Source: Hoeflea sp. (GTDB lineage Bacteria; Pseudomonadota; Alphaproteobacteria; Rhizobiales; Rhizobiaceae). From it: a DNA stretch of 64,000 nucleotides. Positions 47,218 through 56,401 of the stretch are shown here, in pieces. The notes beneath the pieces are model-generated. The model was not told the origin of the DNA. It saw only the letters and a list, made by a program, of their open reading frames with translations, and searched no databases. The stretch spans positions 1 to 64,000 of the forward strand of contig JAHRFE010000008.1 in the NCBI GenBank assembly GCA_019084245.1. Direction: 5' to 3'. The position numbers were made by a program, and so were the translations under genes. How positions within the stretch are numbered: position 1 is the stretch's first letter; each line of letters starts with the position of its first letter.

Positions 47218-48669
47218 TTAGCGGACCAGGACGTTGCGGAACTGCCATGGATCGCTTTCGTCAATATCTTCCGGGAACAGGCCCGGACGGCCTTCGAGCG
47301 GGGTCCAGTCGGTGTAGTGGCCTTCGACGGGTCCCAGGTAGGGCATCTGGACTTCGAGGCAGCGCTTGTAGTCGACCTCATCGGCCTCGACGATGCCTGC
47401 CTTCGGGTTTTCCAGCGCCCAGACCATGCCGGCCAGAACCGCCGATGTCACCTGCAGGCCGGTCGCGTTCTGATAGGGCGCGATGCGGCGGGTTTCCTCG
47501 AGCGACAGACGCGAGCCAAACCAATAGGCATTCTTGTCGTGGCCGTAGAGCAGAACGCCGAGTTCATCGAGACCGTCGACCAGTTCGTTCTCGTCGAGCA
47601 CATGCTGCACCGGCTGGGCCGTGCCGCCATTGCCGAACATTTCGTGCAGCGACAGCACCGCGTCATTGGCCGGGTGATAGGCATAGTGGCAGGTCGGGCG
47701 GTAGCTGACGTCGCCGTTCTTGTCCTTGACCGTGTAATAATCGGCAATCGAGATCGACTCGTTGTGGGTCACGAGGAAACCATATTGCGGGCCGGGCGTC
47801 GGGCACCAGGTGCGCACGCGGGTGTTGGCGCCGGGCTGCTCAAGATAGATTGCCGCCTTGCAGCCCTTCTTGTGCTTCTTGGCGTTCTTCGGCATCCAGT
47901 TTTCATGGGTGCCCCAGCCAAGTTCGGCCGGCTGCAGGCCTTCCGAAATGAAGCCTTCCACCGACCAGGTGTTCCAGAACACATTGAGCGGCTTGGGGGT
48001 CTTGGTCAGTTGTGTGTCGCGCTCGGCGATGTGAACGCCCTTCACGCCAACCTTCTTCATCAGCTTGGCCCAGCCTTCGCGGTCATGCTGATCGGGCTCG
48101 TCGAACTTGATGTCGAGGTCATGCGCGAGGTTGACCAGCGCCTGCTTGACGAACCATGAGACCATGCCCGGATTGGCGCCGCATGTGGACACCGCGGTCG
48201 TGCCGCCGGGGCTCTTTTTCTTCTCGTGGCGCAGCGTTTCGCGCAGCGCGTAATTGGTGCGCTCCGAATTCTTCATGGTCTTGTCAAAATAGAACCCGAG
48301 CCACGGCTCGACGACGGTGTCGATGTAGAGCACATCGAGCTTGCGGCACATCTTGATCAGATCCACCGATCCGGTGTCGACGGAGAGATTGACACAGAAG
48401 CCCTGGCCTTCGCCTTCGGTCAGCAGCGGCTTGAGCAAGTCCTTGTAGTTTTCCTTTGTGACATGCGCCTTGATGTGGCGGACGCCATACTTGGCCAGGA
48501 TGTCCATGTCGTCTGCGTCGTCGCGCGGATCGATGACGACCATGCGGCTCTTGTCGAACTTGAAGTGACGCTCGATGAGCGGCAAGGTGCCGCGCCCAAT
48601 GGAACCGAACCCGATCATCACGATCGGACCGGTGATTTCGCCATAGACCGGAAATTCCTGCTGGGCCAT
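47218..48669 (-). CDS. hss: Homospermidine synthase
   Basis: Hss makes sym-homospermidine from putrescine in an NAD-dependent reaction; this polyamine is typical of Rhizobiales. The 483-residue product begins MAQQEFPVYGEITGPIVMIGFGSIGRGTLPLIERHF, a Rossmann NAD-binding motif near residues 17-27. Further family features are FCVNLSVDTGSVDLIKMC, YIDTVVEPWLGFY, TCGANPGMVSWFVKQAL and HENWMPKNAKKHKKGC. The ATG at 48669 has CGGAG nine bases upstream; codons upstream to 48732 are not conserved. It is a single gene between pepF and omp10. Confidence 0.96.
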   Translation of the reverse strand: MAQQEFPVYGEITGPIVMIGFGSIGRGTLPLIERHFKFDKSRMVVIDPRDDADDMDILAKYGVRHIKAHVTKENYKDLLKPLLTEGEGQGFCVNLSVDTGSVDLIKMCRKLDVLYIDTVVEPWLGFYFDKTMKNSERTNYALRETLRHEKKKSPGGTTAVSTCGANPGMVSWFVKQALVNLAHDLDIKFDEPDQHDREGWAKLMKKVGVKGVHIAERDTQLTKTPKPLNVFWNTWSVEGFISEGLQPAELGWGTHENWMPKNAKKHKKGCKAAIYLEQPGANTRVRTWCPTPGPQYGFLVTHNESISIADYYTVKDKNGDVSYRPTCHYAYHPANDAVLSLHEMFGNGGTAQPVQHVLDENELVDGLDELGVLLYGHDKNAYWFGSRLSLEETRRIAPYQNATGLQVTSAVLAGMVWALENPKAGIVEADEVDYKRCLEVQMPYLGPVEGHYTDWTPLEGRPGLFPEDIDESDPWQFRNVLVR

Positions 48670-48765
48670 GTTATTCGCTCCGTAAACTCTTGTCGCAGCC
48701 ATCTGCGGCGTTAGCGGCGGCGTAAACCACACTTCGCTGTTACAATAAAGCGAAAACGGGTGTGG

Positions 48766-50613
48766 TCACATGTCCATGGCTTCGAGTTCGTCGATCAATC
48801 CCTCGATCATGGACAGCCCCTGGTTCCAGAACCCGGGGTCCGATGCATCAAGTCCGAACGGCGCGAGAAGTTCCGTGTGATGCTTGGTTCCCCCGGCCTT
48901 GAGCATGTCGAAATACCGGTCCCTGAAGCCTTCGGGACTGTTTTCGTAGACAGAGTAGAGGGAATTGACCAGGCAATCGCCAAAGGCATAGGCGTAGACG
49001 TAGAACGGCGAGTGGATGAAATGCGGGATATAGGCCCAGAAGGTCTCGTATCCTTCCGACAGTGCCACCGCCGGGCCGAGGCTTTCCGATTGGACGTCGA
49101 GCCAGAGCGCGCCCAGGTCGTCGGATGTCAGCTCGCCTTCGCGGCGGGCGGTGTGGACCCGTCGTTCAAATTCATAGAACGCAATCTGGCGCACGACGGT
49201 GTTGATCATGTCCTCCACCTTTTGCGCCAGCATCGCCTTGCGCTCGCGGCGGTCAGTGGTGCGTTCAAGCAACGCACGGAAGGTCAGCATTTCGCCAAAT
49301 ACCGAGGCGGTCTCGGCCAGCGTCAGCGGGGTCGACGACATCAGCGCGCCTTGCGCGCCGGCGAGCACCTGATGCACGCCGTGACCGAGTTCATGCGCCA
49401 GCGTCATCACGTCGCGGGGCTTGCCCAGGTAATTGACCAGCACATAGGGATGGACAGAGGGCACGGTGGGATGAGCGAACGCGCCCGACATCTTGCCCGG
49501 GCGGCTGGGCGCATCAATCCAGCGCTGGTCGAAAAACCGGCCGGCTATCTCGGCCATCTCCGGCGCGAAGCCGTGATAGGCGGAAAGCACGGTGTTCTTC
49601 GCCTCGTTCCAGGAGATGGTTTCGCTGGGCGCTTCAGGTAAAGGCGCGTTGCGATCCCAGAATTCGAGTTTTTCAAGGCCTAGCCAGCGCGCCTTCATCG
49701 CGTAGTAGCGATGCGACAGCCGCGGGCAGGCTTCGCGCACGGCCTGCGCCAGGGCATCGACCACCGGCCGTTCGACCCTGTTGGCCAGATGGCGGCTGTC
49801 GGCGATGTCTTCGAATCCGCGCCAGCGGTCGGAGATTTCCTTGTCCTTGGCGAGCGTGTTGGTGATCAGGGTGAAGGTGCGAAGATTTTCCTTGAATGTC
49901 GCAGCGAGCGCCTGGCCGGCCTTCTTGCGCTGCGCCCCATCGGAATGCTGCAACATGGACAGCGTGTGCTCGAGCGGCAGCTCTTCATCATCGATAGTGA
50001 ATTCGAGGCCGCCCATGGTCTCGTCGAACAACCGGTTCCACGCCGCGTGACCGGTCATCGATTTCTCATGGAACAATTGCTCGATCCGGTCGTCGAGCTG
50101 ATAGGGCCGGTCGAGCCGCAGATCGTGGATCCAGGGCGTGTAGCGGGCGGCCCGGGGATCCCGGCTCAGGCTGTCTTCGATGACGGCGTCATCAATACGG
50201 TTAAGCTCCAGCGCAAAGAACAGAAGATGCGCGCTGGTATCGGTCATCGCACTCTGCACATCGCCGTAAAACTTGGCGATCCTGGTGTCGGATGTATCGG
50301 TGAAATAGGCCAGTCCCGCATAGGAGATGATCCGGCCCATCAGTTCTTCAAGCTCTTCATAGGCTTCAATGACCGCGCCCAGGCCCTCGTCGCCCGAGCT
50401 TCTTGCCGCTTCCTCGATCCGGCCTTTCCAGCGCGCTTCAAACTGTTCGGCGCGGCTTCTGGCTTCAGCGAGATCGGATTTGAATTCCGGTGCGTCGGGG
50501 GCGGCATAAAGATCGCCCAGGTTCCATGCCGGCAGATCACCCAGACCGGCATCTGCTCCCTGGGCTGACGCGGCAGCATGGACCGGCGCATGGTCCAGAA
50601 TTGACTTCAGCAT
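48766..50613 (-). CDS. pepF: Oligoendopeptidase F (M3 family)
   Basis: A 615-residue cytoplasmic zinc metallopeptidase of the M3B subfamily that cleaves short peptides. The HEXXH motif is seen in TLAHELGHGVHQVLAGAQGALMSSTPLTLAETASVFGE at about residue 405, with the third ligand Glu 25-30 residues later. The N-terminal lobe has the usual helical PepF_N region. I start at the ATG at 50613 (MLKSILDHAP); an upstream TTG at 50631 is in frame but has no clear advantage. It is divergent from the sigma54 activator gene. Confidence 0.94.
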   Translation of the reverse strand: MLKSILDHAPVHAAASAQGADAGLGDLPAWNLGDLYAAPDAPEFKSDLAEARSRAEQFEARWKGRIEEAARSSGDEGLGAVIEAYEELEELMGRIISYAGLAYFTDTSDTRIAKFYGDVQSAMTDTSAHLLFFALELNRIDDAVIEDSLSRDPRAARYTPWIHDLRLDRPYQLDDRIEQLFHEKSMTGHAAWNRLFDETMGGLEFTIDDEELPLEHTLSMLQHSDGAQRKKAGQALAATFKENLRTFTLITNTLAKDKEISDRWRGFEDIADSRHLANRVERPVVDALAQAVREACPRLSHRYYAMKARWLGLEKLEFWDRNAPLPEAPSETISWNEAKNTVLSAYHGFAPEMAEIAGRFFDQRWIDAPSRPGKMSGAFAHPTVPSVHPYVLVNYLGKPRDVMTLAHELGHGVHQVLAGAQGALMSSTPLTLAETASVFGEMLTFRALLERTTDRRERKAMLAQKVEDMINTVVRQIAFYEFERRVHTARREGELTSDDLGALWLDVQSESLGPAVALSEGYETFWAYIPHFIHSPFYVYAYAFGDCLVNSLYSVYENSPEGFRDRYFDMLKAGGTKHHTELLAPFGLDASDPGFWNQGLSMIEGLIDELEAMDM

Positions 50614-50785
50614 GGAGGCACTCTCTTTCAAACAGAACAGGATCGGCGAAGCAGGCTCCCGGTTTTACTGGCACAGACGATTAAAATGCAAACATTTCTC
50701 GAAATCCGATTTTCAGGCTTTGCTGGCACTGTCGGGTGATGGCGGAAGCCCCAGCCGTATTCCCTGGAGTGAGGAAACAAAGCCC

Positions 50786-52324
50786 GTGTCGAACCGAATT
50801 CTGATTGTCGATGATGATCCTGTGCAGCGCCGCCTGCTCAAGGCTGCGGCTGAACGCGCCGGCTATGAGGCCGAGCTTTTTGAGCACGGCCGATCGGCGC
50901 TCGCCCGGCTCAACGAGACCGGTCCCAAGGTCGATGCGGTCGTGCTTGACCTGATGATGCCGGAAATGGACGGGCTGCAATTGCTTGAGCATATGCGGAC
51001 TGCCGGCATGTCGGTTCCGGTCATCGTCCAGACAGGTCAGGGCGGTATCGAGACCGTGGTCAAGGCAATGCGCGCCGGGGCCTTCGACTTTGTAGTCAAA
51101 CCGGTCTCCCCCGAACGCCTCCTCTCGTCTCTGGCCAATGCGCTGAAGGCGTCGCGAACCGGGCTCGGGCCGAAATTCTCCCGCAAGGGCCCCGGCTTCA
51201 AGGATATCATTGCCGCAAGTCCCGAAATGGAACGGGTCATCTCGCTCGGGCATCGCGCGGCCGGCTCGACCATCCCGGTGGTGCTGGAGGGTGAATCCGG
51301 AGTAGGCAAGGAAATGATCGCGCATGCCATCCAGGCCGAGGGCACCCGGCGCAACAAGCCATTCGTCACGGTCAATTGCGGCGCGATTCCCGAAAACCTG
51401 GTTGAGAGCATCCTGTTCGGCCATGAGAAAGGCGCCTTTACCGGCGCGTCAGAGCGTCATGCCGGCAAGTTTTCAGAAGCTGACGGCGGCACCCTGTTTC
51501 TCGATGAGGTCGGCGAACTGCCGCACGACATCCAGGTGAAGCTGCTGCGTGCGGTACAGTCCGGCGAGATCGAGACAATTGGTGCACGGGTGGCGAAAAA
51601 GGTGGATGTCCGCCTGATCTCGGCCACCAACAAGGATCTGATCGCGGAGGTCAAGGCCGGTCGATTCCGCGAGGATCTGTATTACCGGCTCAATGTGTTT
51701 CCAATCCATGTCCCGGCGCTGCGCAAGCGCAAGGAAGACATTCCTCAACTGGTGCGCCATTTCACCCAGCATTATTCCGAGACAATCGGCAGGAGCCGCA
51801 TTCGCGGTATTGCCCCGGACACCATGGCGCTGCTGACCGCCCATGATTGGCCGGGCAATATCCGCGAACTGGAAAACGCCATCTACAGAGCTATCGTGTT
51901 GTGCGACGGCGATACATTGACCAGTGGGCTTTTCCCGCAGATTGCCGCTCAGATGCCGGGATACGATCTCGAAGTGCGGGAAGAGGCGGACATCGCGGAA
52001 AGCAGTGCCAAAGTGCAGTCAGCGGTGCTGGGTTTGATGGCGTCAGATCTGGCTTCCGGGCGAAGCGTCTTCGATACGCCGGAGATCGCAGAACCAGCGG
52101 TGCCGGCAAGTTTCGGCCTGCCTTCGGTCAACGCGGTGACGCTTGAGGGCGAGGTGCGTCCGATTTCCGAGGTTGAAGAAGAGCTTATCCGCTTTGCCCT
52201 GTCATTCTACCGCGGTCAGATGAGTGAAGTCGCGCGAAGGCTCGGCATCGGCCGATCAACCCTTTACCGCAAGCTCAAGGATTACGCGATCGATCCGGAC
52301 AATCCCGGACGGGAAGCTGCCTGA
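50786..52324 (+). CDS. Sigma54-dependent response regulator (NtrC family)
   Basis: A 512-residue transcription activator. The REC domain (1-120) has acidic residues 10-11 and phosphoacceptor D55 in [12 protein letters not shown] and K105. The AAA+ domain has Walker A GESGVGKE (169-176), the sigma54-contacting GAFTGA (216-221) and Walker [11 protein letters not shown] (235-244). A spacer of about 100 residues leads to a C-terminal Fis-type helix-turn-helix ([22 protein letters not shown]). The start is a GTG at 50786, nine bases after GAGGAA. No partner kinase lies nearby, so it is an orphan here, and its targets are unknown. Confidence 0.93.
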   Translation: MSNRILIVDDDPVQRRLLKAAAERAGYEAELFEHGRSALARLNETGPKVDAVVLDLMMPEMDGLQLLEHMRTAGMSVPVIVQTGQGGIETVVKAMRAGAFDFVVKPVSPERLLSSLANALKASRTGLGPKFSRKGPGFKDIIAASPEMERVISLGHRAAGSTIPVVLEGESGVGKEMIAHAIQAEGTRRNKPFVTVNCGAIPENLVESILFGHEKGAFTGASERHAGKFSEADGGTLFLDEVGELPHDIQVKLLRAVQSGEIETIGARVAKKVDVRLISATNKDLIAEVKAGRFREDLYYRLNVFPIHVPALRKRKEDIPQLVRHFTQHYSETIGRSRIRGIAPDTMALLTAHDWPGNIRELENAIYRAIVLCDGDTLTSGLFPQIAAQMPGYDLEVREEADIAESSAKVQSAVLGLMASDLASGRSVFDTPEIAEPAVPASFGLPSVNAVTLEGEVRPISEVEEELIRFALSFYRGQMSEVARRLGIGRSTLYRKLKDYAIDPDNPGREAA

Positions 52325-52512
52325 GGTTCAAAAGACGCCAATCCTAAAAAATCCCTGCCGGTTTGATCTGTTTCATTTCTTGTTAAGCGATCATTCACTA
52401 TAAGGTATCCCGAAGTGACACAGGGCGGCCGTTGCCATTGTGTCACCGCATTTGGTCACCAAATGGTGATGGACAGCGGTTTTTCCGGCGTTCGGGGACG
52501 ACTTTGGCGATA

Positions 52513-54357
52513 ATGACAACAGGTTCTGGAATGGCACCGTCGACATGGCGCGCGGTCGTGTGCGCCTGGCAGGGGCGCCGGGTGGCCGTGTTGGCATCGC
52601 TGATTCGGATCTGTTTGCTGGTGTTGGTCGCAACCACGGCCGGATTGATCACCGCCCCCAGCGCATCGGCGGAAACGCGCTCGCTGAAACTCTATTTTAT
52701 TCATACCAAAGAAAAGGCCGAGATCGTTTTCAAGCGGAACGGCAAGTATGATCAGGCCGGCCTGACCAAGCTCAACCGGTTCTTGCGGGATTGGCGGCGC
52801 AATGAGCCGACCAAGATGGACCCGAGATTGTTTGATCTGGTCTGGGAAGTTTACAGGAAGACCGGCGCGCGGGATTATATCCATGTCGTCTCGGCTTACC
52901 GTTCTCCCGCCACCAACGATATGCTGCGCCGGACGCGTGGAGGCCAGGCGACGAAAAGCCAGCATATGCTCGGTACAGCGATTGATTTCTTCATTCCCGG
53001 TGTGAAGCTCGCCACGTTGCGCGCCACGGCGATGAAGATACAAGGGGGCGGCGTTGGTTATTATCCGAAATCCGGTTCACCCTTTATCCATCTCGACACG
53101 GCAAGCGTGCGTGCCTGGCCGCGGATGAGCAGGCAGGAACTGAGCCAGATTTTCCCGGACGGCAAGACAATTCACCTGCCGCCGGATGGAAAGCCGCTTC
53201 CCGGGTACAATGTCGCGATGGCTGAATACAAGAAGCGCGGTGGAGCGATCGTGTCGACCAGCGGCGGCGATTCAGACAGTAGCAACAAGCGCTCGGGTGG
53301 CTTGTTGGCAGCCCTGTTCGGTGGTGGTGATGAGGACGAGGTTCCAGACGCAATCACCGCCGCGCCAACCCCCGCGCCAGCGCCGCCTCGGACAGAAGTG
53401 GCCGCATTGCCGGGCGTTACAGATTTTCCCGCGGAACCCGCGCCCGCAGTTGAGACGGGATTTGTGCTGCCTGCCCGCGGGCCAGTTCCGGACGCACGGC
53501 CTGCGCTTGAGCCGCCGGTCGTAGTGGCTGCGCTTGCTCCGCCGGAGCCGGTCCTGCCCGCCCAGGCCGAGATCAATGCGTTTGCCGCAGCCGCCGCCGT
53601 TGACGTCGTCACATCGCCACCAGATGCCACTACGCCTCCGGAAAACGCAATTATTGACCTCGCAAGCGTTCGTGCCCCGATTCCCGAATTGCTCGCAGAG
53701 CGGGCGGTCGCTACAAGTTCGACACCTGGATCGCAGACGGTGGAGATGGCCGCATTGCCGGTTCCCAACCTGATAAGGTCTCGCATGCTGGCCGAGGGGC
53801 CTAAGGCTGAGGAAGCGATCCAGACAGCATCAGCCGCACCGGCGCCTGTCACTCCTTCGGCAACCGTGTCTTCCTCGGCTGCACCTAGCACGGCGTCGTC
53901 GTCCGGAGAGGCTTTTGTGCCGTTGCCGATTCGCAGGCCAGTTGAGCGCGCCGGGGATGGTCTTGTTGCCCTCGCGCCGGAACAGATCGAAGTCGCAGCT
54001 CTGGCCCCGTCGCAGCGTGGCGTCCGTCCGGCTGCGTCGTCAATGAGCGTTTCCGCACCTCGCAAGGGGGACCGGCCAACTGCGGCCGAGGTGGCGAGCC
54101 AGGCCCCGCGCGCGGCGGTGCGCACAGAGCCGAAACTGACCGACACCATGATTTCAAAATGGGCCTTGGCGCAGGAGCGCGTGCAGACGATGTCGCCGCC
54201 GCCTGGCAAGGCAGGCCAGTTCGTCGTTACGCAGCTGCGCGCCGCTCCGAAAGTCGTTTATGCGAATGCCTTTGCGCCAGGCAGCGGCGACCTGCCGCAC
54301 AACCAGTTCACCGGATCAGCGGTCAACTTCGTCACCGTTGCACGGTTTGACAAATAG
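52513..54357 (+). CDS. DUF882/YcbK-like peptidase M15-fold protein
   Basis: A roughly 614-residue exported protein. An N-terminal hydrophobic segment (about 24-50, ending SASA) is followed by a DUF882 domain (about 55-220) related to VanY/MepK-type metallopeptidases: YIHVVSAYRSPATNDMLR, SQHMLGTAIDFFIPG (His and Asp ligands) and SPFIHLDTASVR (His ligand). It probably acts on peptidoglycan cross-links in the periplasm. The remaining 350 residues are Ala/Pro/Val/Ser-rich and look disordered. The start is uncertain (ATG 52513 or 52531). The 188 bp upstream of it has no gene. Confidence 0.85.
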   Translation: MTTGSGMAPSTWRAVVCAWQGRRVAVLASLIRICLLVLVATTAGLITAPSASAETRSLKLYFIHTKEKAEIVFKRNGKYDQAGLTKLNRFLRDWRRNEPTKMDPRLFDLVWEVYRKTGARDYIHVVSAYRSPATNDMLRRTRGGQATKSQHMLGTAIDFFIPGVKLATLRATAMKIQGGGVGYYPKSGSPFIHLDTASVRAWPRMSRQELSQIFPDGKTIHLPPDGKPLPGYNVAMAEYKKRGGAIVSTSGGDSDSSNKRSGGLLAALFGGGDEDEVPDAITAAPTPAPAPPRTEVAALPGVTDFPAEPAPAVETGFVLPARGPVPDARPALEPPVVVAALAPPEPVLPAQAEINAFAAAAAVDVVTSPPDATTPPENAIIDLASVRAPIPELLAERAVATSSTPGSQTVEMAALPVPNLIRSRMLAEGPKAEEAIQTASAAPAPVTPSATVSSSAAPSTASSSGEAFVPLPIRRPVERAGDGLVALAPEQIEVAALAPSQRGVRPAASSMSVSAPRKGDRPTAAEVASQAPRAAVRTEPKLTDTMISKWALAQERVQTMSPPPGKAGQFVVTQLRAAPKVVYANAFAPGSGDLPHNQFTGSAVNFVTVARFDK

Positions 54358-54429
54358 AATTCGTGGCTGAACTGCGCGGTTGATCTATCGCAGCTGATTC
54401 CCTGACCATCCAGTATGAAGATACAGACA

Positions 54430-54460
54430 AGGCCGCCCGAGTTGTTCACTTGAGCGGCCT
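54430..54460. terminator. Possible bidirectional hairpin between DUF882 and gapR
   Basis: AGGCCGC (54430-54436) pairs with GCGGCCT (54454-54460), with inner pairing CGAGT/ACTTG. It lies between two convergent genes. Only TTTT eight bases later follows on the plus strand, so termination is a guess. Confidence 0.35.
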
Positions 54461-54524
54461 GTTGGATTTTCAGCAGATGGATCAGATTAGGTCGATGGGA
54501 GCCGGAGAGGTTTGACCTTAGGTC

Positions 54525-54791
54525 TTAGCTGGCGTCTTCGGGCTCGGGGGCCATGCCAAGGGCATGCAGATAGGTGTCGAGGATCGCTTCCTGCTCAAGC
54601 CGGTCGTTCTGGTCCTGCTTGCGGATGGCAACGACCTTGCGGAGCACCTTGGTATCGTATCCGTTGGATTTTGCCTCGCCATAGACATCCTTGATATCGT
54701 CGGCGATGGTTTTCTTTTCTTCTTCCAGCCGTTCAATGCGTTCCACAATGGAACGGAGCTGGTCGCGGGCGACGGCGCCGGCATCAGACAT
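54525..54791 (-). CDS. gapR: Nucleoid-associated protein GapR (DUF2312)
   Basis: An 88-residue protein of the DUF2312/UPF0335 family. Members such as Caulobacter GapR bind overtwisted AT-rich DNA ahead of replication and transcription forks and stimulate topoisomerases. The product is largely helical and coiled coil: [50 protein letters not shown], followed by [15 protein letters not shown], the near-invariant family pattern. The ATG at 54791 ([12 protein letters not shown]) is chosen by family length; the longer frame to 55022 is not conserved. Confidence 0.95.
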   Translation of the reverse strand: MSDAGAVARDQLRSIVERIERLEEEKKTIADDIKDVYGEAKSNGYDTKVLRKVVAIRKQDQNDRLEQEAILDTYLHALGMAPEPEDAS

Positions 54792-54931
54792 GGGGTCACT
54801 CCTGAATGGACAAGATGAGGGGTTGATGGTGTGAGGCTTCAAGTGCCCAAAGGCAGCCTTCGGGTCAAGGGCGTTTGCGATATCCGGCCCGATTATTCGG
54901 CCGCCTGTGGACATGCGTGTGAACGGTTGCG

Positions 54932-55714
54932 TCAGATCACGCGGGAACCGTGAAGTTCGACCTGGTGAAGATCCTGACGGTCGGCCATCGACGCGAGTAT
55001 CGGCGAGAGGCGGTCGACCCATGAGTCGACGCCGGACTTTTCCGATATCAGGTCCTGGCGGATTTCAAGCAAGGCGTGCGGCAGGCCCGTCATCGAACAA
55101 TGCCGGTGCATGGTGTCGCCCCTGAGCGCCCCGTCATAGGGTTCGTTGTCGCCCACGACCAGTTCCGGATCGGCACTCAGCAGATCAATCAACAACTGCG
55201 CGGCACGGGGATCGGTGTCCCACAACACGCCTGCGTGCCAGGGCCTGCCTACGCCCTTCCAGGCATGGGTGAAGGAATGCAGGGAAATCACCAGAGGCGG
55301 CTTGCCGGACATGCGCCAGGTTTCGGCAATGACAGTGGCTACGGCGTCATGATAGGGCCGGTGGTAGAGGTTCAGACGGCGGTCGCGTTCCTCGACGGAG
55401 AGCGGGTGATTGGCCGGGATCACCATTCCGTCGGACAGCTTCATGATCAGCGTCGGGTCATCCTCGCCGCGGTTGGGATCGATCAGCAGGCGCGAGAAAC
55501 ACCCCAGGACCGAGGGAACCCCAAGACTGGCGCAGAGACCGCGCGTCACGTCTTCCACGCCAATGTCATAGGCGATGTGCCTTTTGAAGGCTTCTGCGGG
55601 CAGGCCCAGATCGCCATACTCAGTGGGCAGCCGGTTCATGGCGTGATCGCCGAGAATCACCAGGGAGCGGCTTGGGTCTCCGGGAATGATCTCAAAGGGA
55701 TTGAAGCCGGACAT
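54932..55714 (-). CDS. N-formylglutamate amidohydrolase family protein (second copy)
   Basis: A 260-residue member of the N-formylglutamate amidohydrolase family, of a different subgroup from the copy at 19158. Motifs include [13 protein letters not shown] (replacing NSPHSG), [30 protein letters not shown] and LLEIRQDLI. Such proteins are annotated as hydrolases of N-formylglutamate or related amides, but context gives no substrate. The ATG at 55714 is chosen over an upstream one at 55774 because family members start near [13 protein letters not shown]. It is divergent from the DUF1036-pyk pair. Confidence 0.85.
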   Translation of the reverse strand: MSGFNPFEIIPGDPSRSLVILGDHAMNRLPTEYGDLGLPAEAFKRHIAYDIGVEDVTRGLCASLGVPSVLGCFSRLLIDPNRGEDDPTLIMKLSDGMVIPANHPLSVEERDRRLNLYHRPYHDAVATVIAETWRMSGKPPLVISLHSFTHAWKGVGRPWHAGVLWDTDPRAAQLLIDLLSADPELVVGDNEPYDGALRGDTMHRHCSMTGLPHALLEIRQDLISEKSGVDSWVDRLSPILASMADRQDLHQVELHGSRVI

Positions 55715-55930
55715 GGCAGGTTCGAATACCGGGTTTTGGGATGGGTGACAGGGCGGGATCAATGGCACAGCCATGACTTCCGGGCAACTGTCAGGATCAG
55801 GTTCTTTGCATTCTCGCCGTTTGTGGTAGCGTGCAATGCCTGACTTAAGTCTGGTGTCTTTCGTTGACTTTCATGCCTCCCCGGCGCAAAACGCAAACCA
55901 TAAGCCCCAAGCGGAGACTGACCGAAATTG

Positions 55931-56401
55931 ATGTTTCGCAAGTTGCCACAAGCCTATGCCTCCATCACCAGATTTGCCGTCTTCTTTCCCTTGACTCTCG
56001 GGGCGCTGATGCTCGTCTCCGCCGGTGAAGCGAAGGCGGATTTCCGCGTCTGCAACGGAACGCAGTCCCTGGTGGGCGGCGCCATCGGCTACCGCACGGC
56101 CGAGGGTTGGGTGACGGAGGGTTGGTGGCAGATACCGGCCAACTCCTGCGCCACCCTGATCGAAGGCCAATTGGGATCGCGGTATTATTATCTCTATGCC
56201 GAGGATGCAGGCGGCGGCGGACGATGGGCTGGTGACATCAACATGTGCGTCGCCGACAATGAGTTCCGCATTGTCGGGGTAGAAGACTGTTTCGCTCGTG
56301 GTTTTCAGCGTGTGGGATTCAAGGAATACGACACCGGACGGCAAGGCAGCTGGATGGTCCAGCTTTCTGATGCCCCGGAAGCGCCGGAAAGCCAAAACTG
56401 A
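55931..56401 (+). CDS. DUF1036 exported protein upstream of pyk
   Basis: A 156-residue protein with a signal peptide (RFAVFFPLTLGALMLVSAGEAKA) and a DUF1036 domain: DFRVCNGTQSLVGGAIGYRTAEGWVTEGWW, then SCATLIEG and YYLYAEDAGGG. Cys pairs (VCNGT, NSCATL, NMCVAD, EDCFAR) suggest disulfides in the periplasm. Its function is not known. The stop overlaps the pyk start by one base (TGATG), a link conserved in rhizobia as I recall, which implies co-translation. The ATG at 55931 is preferred over a TTG one codon earlier. Confidence 0.85.
   Translation: MFRKLPQAYASITRFAVFFPLTLGALMLVSAGEAKADFRVCNGTQSLVGGAIGYRTAEGWVTEGWWQIPANSCATLIEGQLGSRYYYLYAEDAGGGGRWAGDINMCVADNEFRIVGVEDCFARGFQRVGFKEYDTGRQGSWMVQLSDAPEAPESQN

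Noticed and set aside
53172-54209. Minus-strand Ala/Ser/Gly-rich frame of 345 codons opposite the DUF882 tail
   Set aside because: It mirrors the low-complexity tail on the plus strand; no start signal or homology.
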